Of a DNA stretch of 42,488 bases, positions 41,532 through 42,488 are shown one piece after another; position 1 is the stretch's first letter, and each line of letters opens with the position of its first letter. A program made the position numbers and the translations under genes. The DNA is from Planctomycetota bacterium (GTDB lineage: Bacteria > Planctomycetota > JACOTG01): contig JACOTG010000313.1 of NCBI GenBank assembly GCA_016178505.1, positions 1-42,488 of the forward strand, in the 5' to 3' direction. Under the pieces are notes generated by a model that worked only from the letters and a program-made list of their open reading frames with translations, was not told the DNA's origin and searched no databases.

Positions 41532-41763
41532 AGAACTCCGTGTTGATCTGCACGAAGCTCTTCCACTTCTCCGGTAAGTCCTCTTCCGGAAAGATCGCTT
41601 GTACGGGGCAGACCTCGACGCACGCGCCGCAGTCGATGCACTCTTCCGGGTTGATGTAGAACTGACGCTCGTTTTCAGCCGAGTGGATGCAATCGACGGG
41701 ACACGCTTCGACGCACGCCTTGTCCTTCACGTCGATGCACGGTTCAGCGATGTAGTGCGACAC
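41515..41763 (-). CDS. 7Fe-type (FdxA-like) ferredoxin
   Basis: From GTG 41763, with GAGGAG 6 nt upstream, the product has 82 residues; an earlier in-frame start at 41799 lacks a site. Eight cysteines lie at 9, 17, 21, 25, 42, 45, 48 and 52. The C-x7-C-x3-C first half and CIDCGACVEVCP second half match Azotobacter FdI-type ferredoxins with one 3Fe-4S and one 4Fe-4S cluster. The C-terminal stretch LPEKWKSFVQINTEFF also fits, although the long C-terminal extension of FdI is missing. It carries low-potential electrons. It may reduce the neighbouring radical-SAM enzyme or serve the Fe-S pathway, but neither role is shown. Confidence 0.9.
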   Translation of the reverse strand: MSHYIAEPCIDVKDKACVEACPVDCIHSAENERQFYINPEECIDCGACVEVCPVQAIFPEEDLPEKWKSFVQINTEFFKRQA

Positions 41764-41803
41764 GGACGACTCCTCCCGACCCGACTTCCGGGTATCCAAC
41801 CGA

Positions 41804-42488
41804 TCAGCGGATGGGGATCACGCAACGAAATCCGACGTTTTCCATCTTGTCCTTCGGATCACCTTCGAGGCGGCTGTCCGAGCGTAGGAAGTCGAGGTCG
41901 TCGTTGTACGAGCCGCCCTTCAGAATTCGGAATTCTTCGTTGTCGCCGGCCGGGGTCGACGTCCACTGCCACACGTTGCCTGACATGTCACGGCAACCAT
42001 ACGGAGAGACGTTGCCGACGGTCGTACCGATGTCCGACGTTCGACCAGTCTCCGGATCTTGTCCGTAGACGGCACGCTCCGCCGTTGGCGGTTCGTCACC
42101 CCACGGGTACTCGCGTCCGTCGGTGCCGCGCGCGGCCTTCTCCCACTGCTCCTCGTTCGGGAGGTCCTTGCCGGTCCACTTGCAGAACTGCTGCGCGTCC
42201 AACCACGAGATGCCTACCACCGGTTGCTTCGGGCCGTTGAACCGCGGGTCGTCGGCGTACTTGCTCTTTCGATATCGCGTCTCTTCGCAAAAGCGGTTGT
42301 ACTCCTCATTCGTGACGGGTTCGATGTCCACGTAGAACGCGCCGAGTTCGCGAGCCTCTTTGTCCGGCCCGAAGAGGAACGGGCCTGCGGGAACGAGGAC
42401 CATTCCCGCTGGGGTCTCGGTGGGCGCTTCGATCTCGCCGGCCTCTGCCTCGCCTTCCGCTTCGCCTTCAGCAGCGACTTCGATGATC
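41804..42488 (-). CDS. SUMF1/FGE-fold protein, N-terminus outside the window
   Basis: At least 227 residues are present. The frame stays open to the right edge, so the ATG at 42403 is internal. An acidic, low-complexity linker (EVAAEGEAEGEAEAGEIEAP) precedes a formylglycine-generating-enzyme-like domain: MVLVPAGPFLFGPDKEA, EPVTNEEYNRFCEETRY, QPVVGISWLDAQQFCKWTGK, LPNEEQWEKAARGTDGREYP and MSGNVWQWTS, ending VGFRCVIPIR. The two catalytic cysteines of true FGE are not seen at the expected SDSR region (LRSDSRLEGDPKD). It is therefore probably a structural or ligand-binding member, often fused to kinases or membrane segments in Planctomycetota. It lies 40 nt upstream of the ferredoxin and may share its transcript. 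Confidence 0.87.
   Translation of the reverse strand, partial: IIEVAAEGEAEGEAEAGEIEAPTETPAGMVLVPAGPFLFGPDKEARELGAFYVDIEPVTNEEYNRFCEETRYRKSKYADDPRFNGPKQPVVGISWLDAQQFCKWTGKDLPNEEQWEKAARGTDGREYPWGDEPPTAERAVYGQDPETGRTSDIGTTVGNVSPYGCRDMSGNVWQWTSTPAGDNEEFRILKGGSYNDDLDFLRSDSRLEGDPKDKMENVGFRCVIPIR

Noticed and set aside
1..42488. tRNA, rRNA, CRISPR array, insertion sequence, prophage or attachment site
   Set aside because: No cloverleaf-like sequence, regularly spaced repeat, transposase or integrase motif was seen on either strand. A tRNAscan and ISfinder search would be needed to exclude small ones.

Overview
The window is high-GC bacterial chromosome with tight gene packing, many GTG starts and 4-nt ATGA/GTGA overlaps. 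There is no sign of plasmid, phage, transposon, CRISPR or RNA genes. The gene set best fits Planctomycetota: a secreted beta-propeller/TIG protein with a characteristic C-terminal module, large membrane proteins with TPR tails, a VIT-VWA protein, a sulfatase-modifying-factor-fold protein, and futalosine-type menaquinone synthesis. This assignment is inferred from gene style, not from a marker gene. || Layout. (1) 1-12.7 kb, mixed genes: a fragment of a BMP-family lipoprotein gene at the left edge; a secreted GH116-type glycosidase carrying two discoidin domains (minus); a GT28 glycolipid glycosyltransferase and a secreted VIT-VWA protein (plus); a DinB-fold protein and the beta-propeller protein (plus); and a minus-strand three-gene set (DUF4287/DUF5655, DUF1579, SRPBCC) with a striking promoter-overlapping dyad. 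(2) 12.9-29.4 kb, a surface-glycan locus with two divergent arms. The minus arm has GT2, GT4, GT4 and a GT-C/TPR membrane protein. The plus arm has a GT4-methyltransferase fusion, a 4-TM protein, a Wzx-like flippase, GT2, GT2, GT4 and GT2, mostly translationally coupled. A second GT-C/TPR membrane protein closes it from the opposite strand. The locus would build, methylate and flip a lipid-linked glycan; no Wzy polymerase or priming phosphoglycosyltransferase is visible. (3) 29.7-30.3 kb: a DUF2203 gene behind a good promoter. (4) 30.3-38.5 kb: an ISC iron-sulfur operon on the minus strand, iscR-iscS-iscU-iscA-hscB-hscA, followed by an FGGY sugar kinase (start overlapping the hscA stop) and electron-transfer-flavoprotein:quinone oxidoreductase. 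(5) 38.6-42.5 kb: a cysteine-poor HesB-like protein, ThiI, MqnE behind a near-consensus promoter, a 7Fe-type ferredoxin, and a partial SUMF1-fold protein at the right edge. || The genes of regions 4 and 5 form a sulfur/Fe-S neighbourhood. IscS supplies persulfide to IscU and to ThiI. ETF-QO, MqnE and ferredoxin are Fe-S clients, and ETF-QO together with MqnE points to menaquinone-linked respiration. The most unusual items are the rearranged ISC operon (kinase and ETF-QO in the tail, zinc-ribbon HscB, five-cysteine IscR, cysteine-poor IscA relative), the GT4-methyltransferase/4-TM/flippase unit, and the dyad at 12659-12706.
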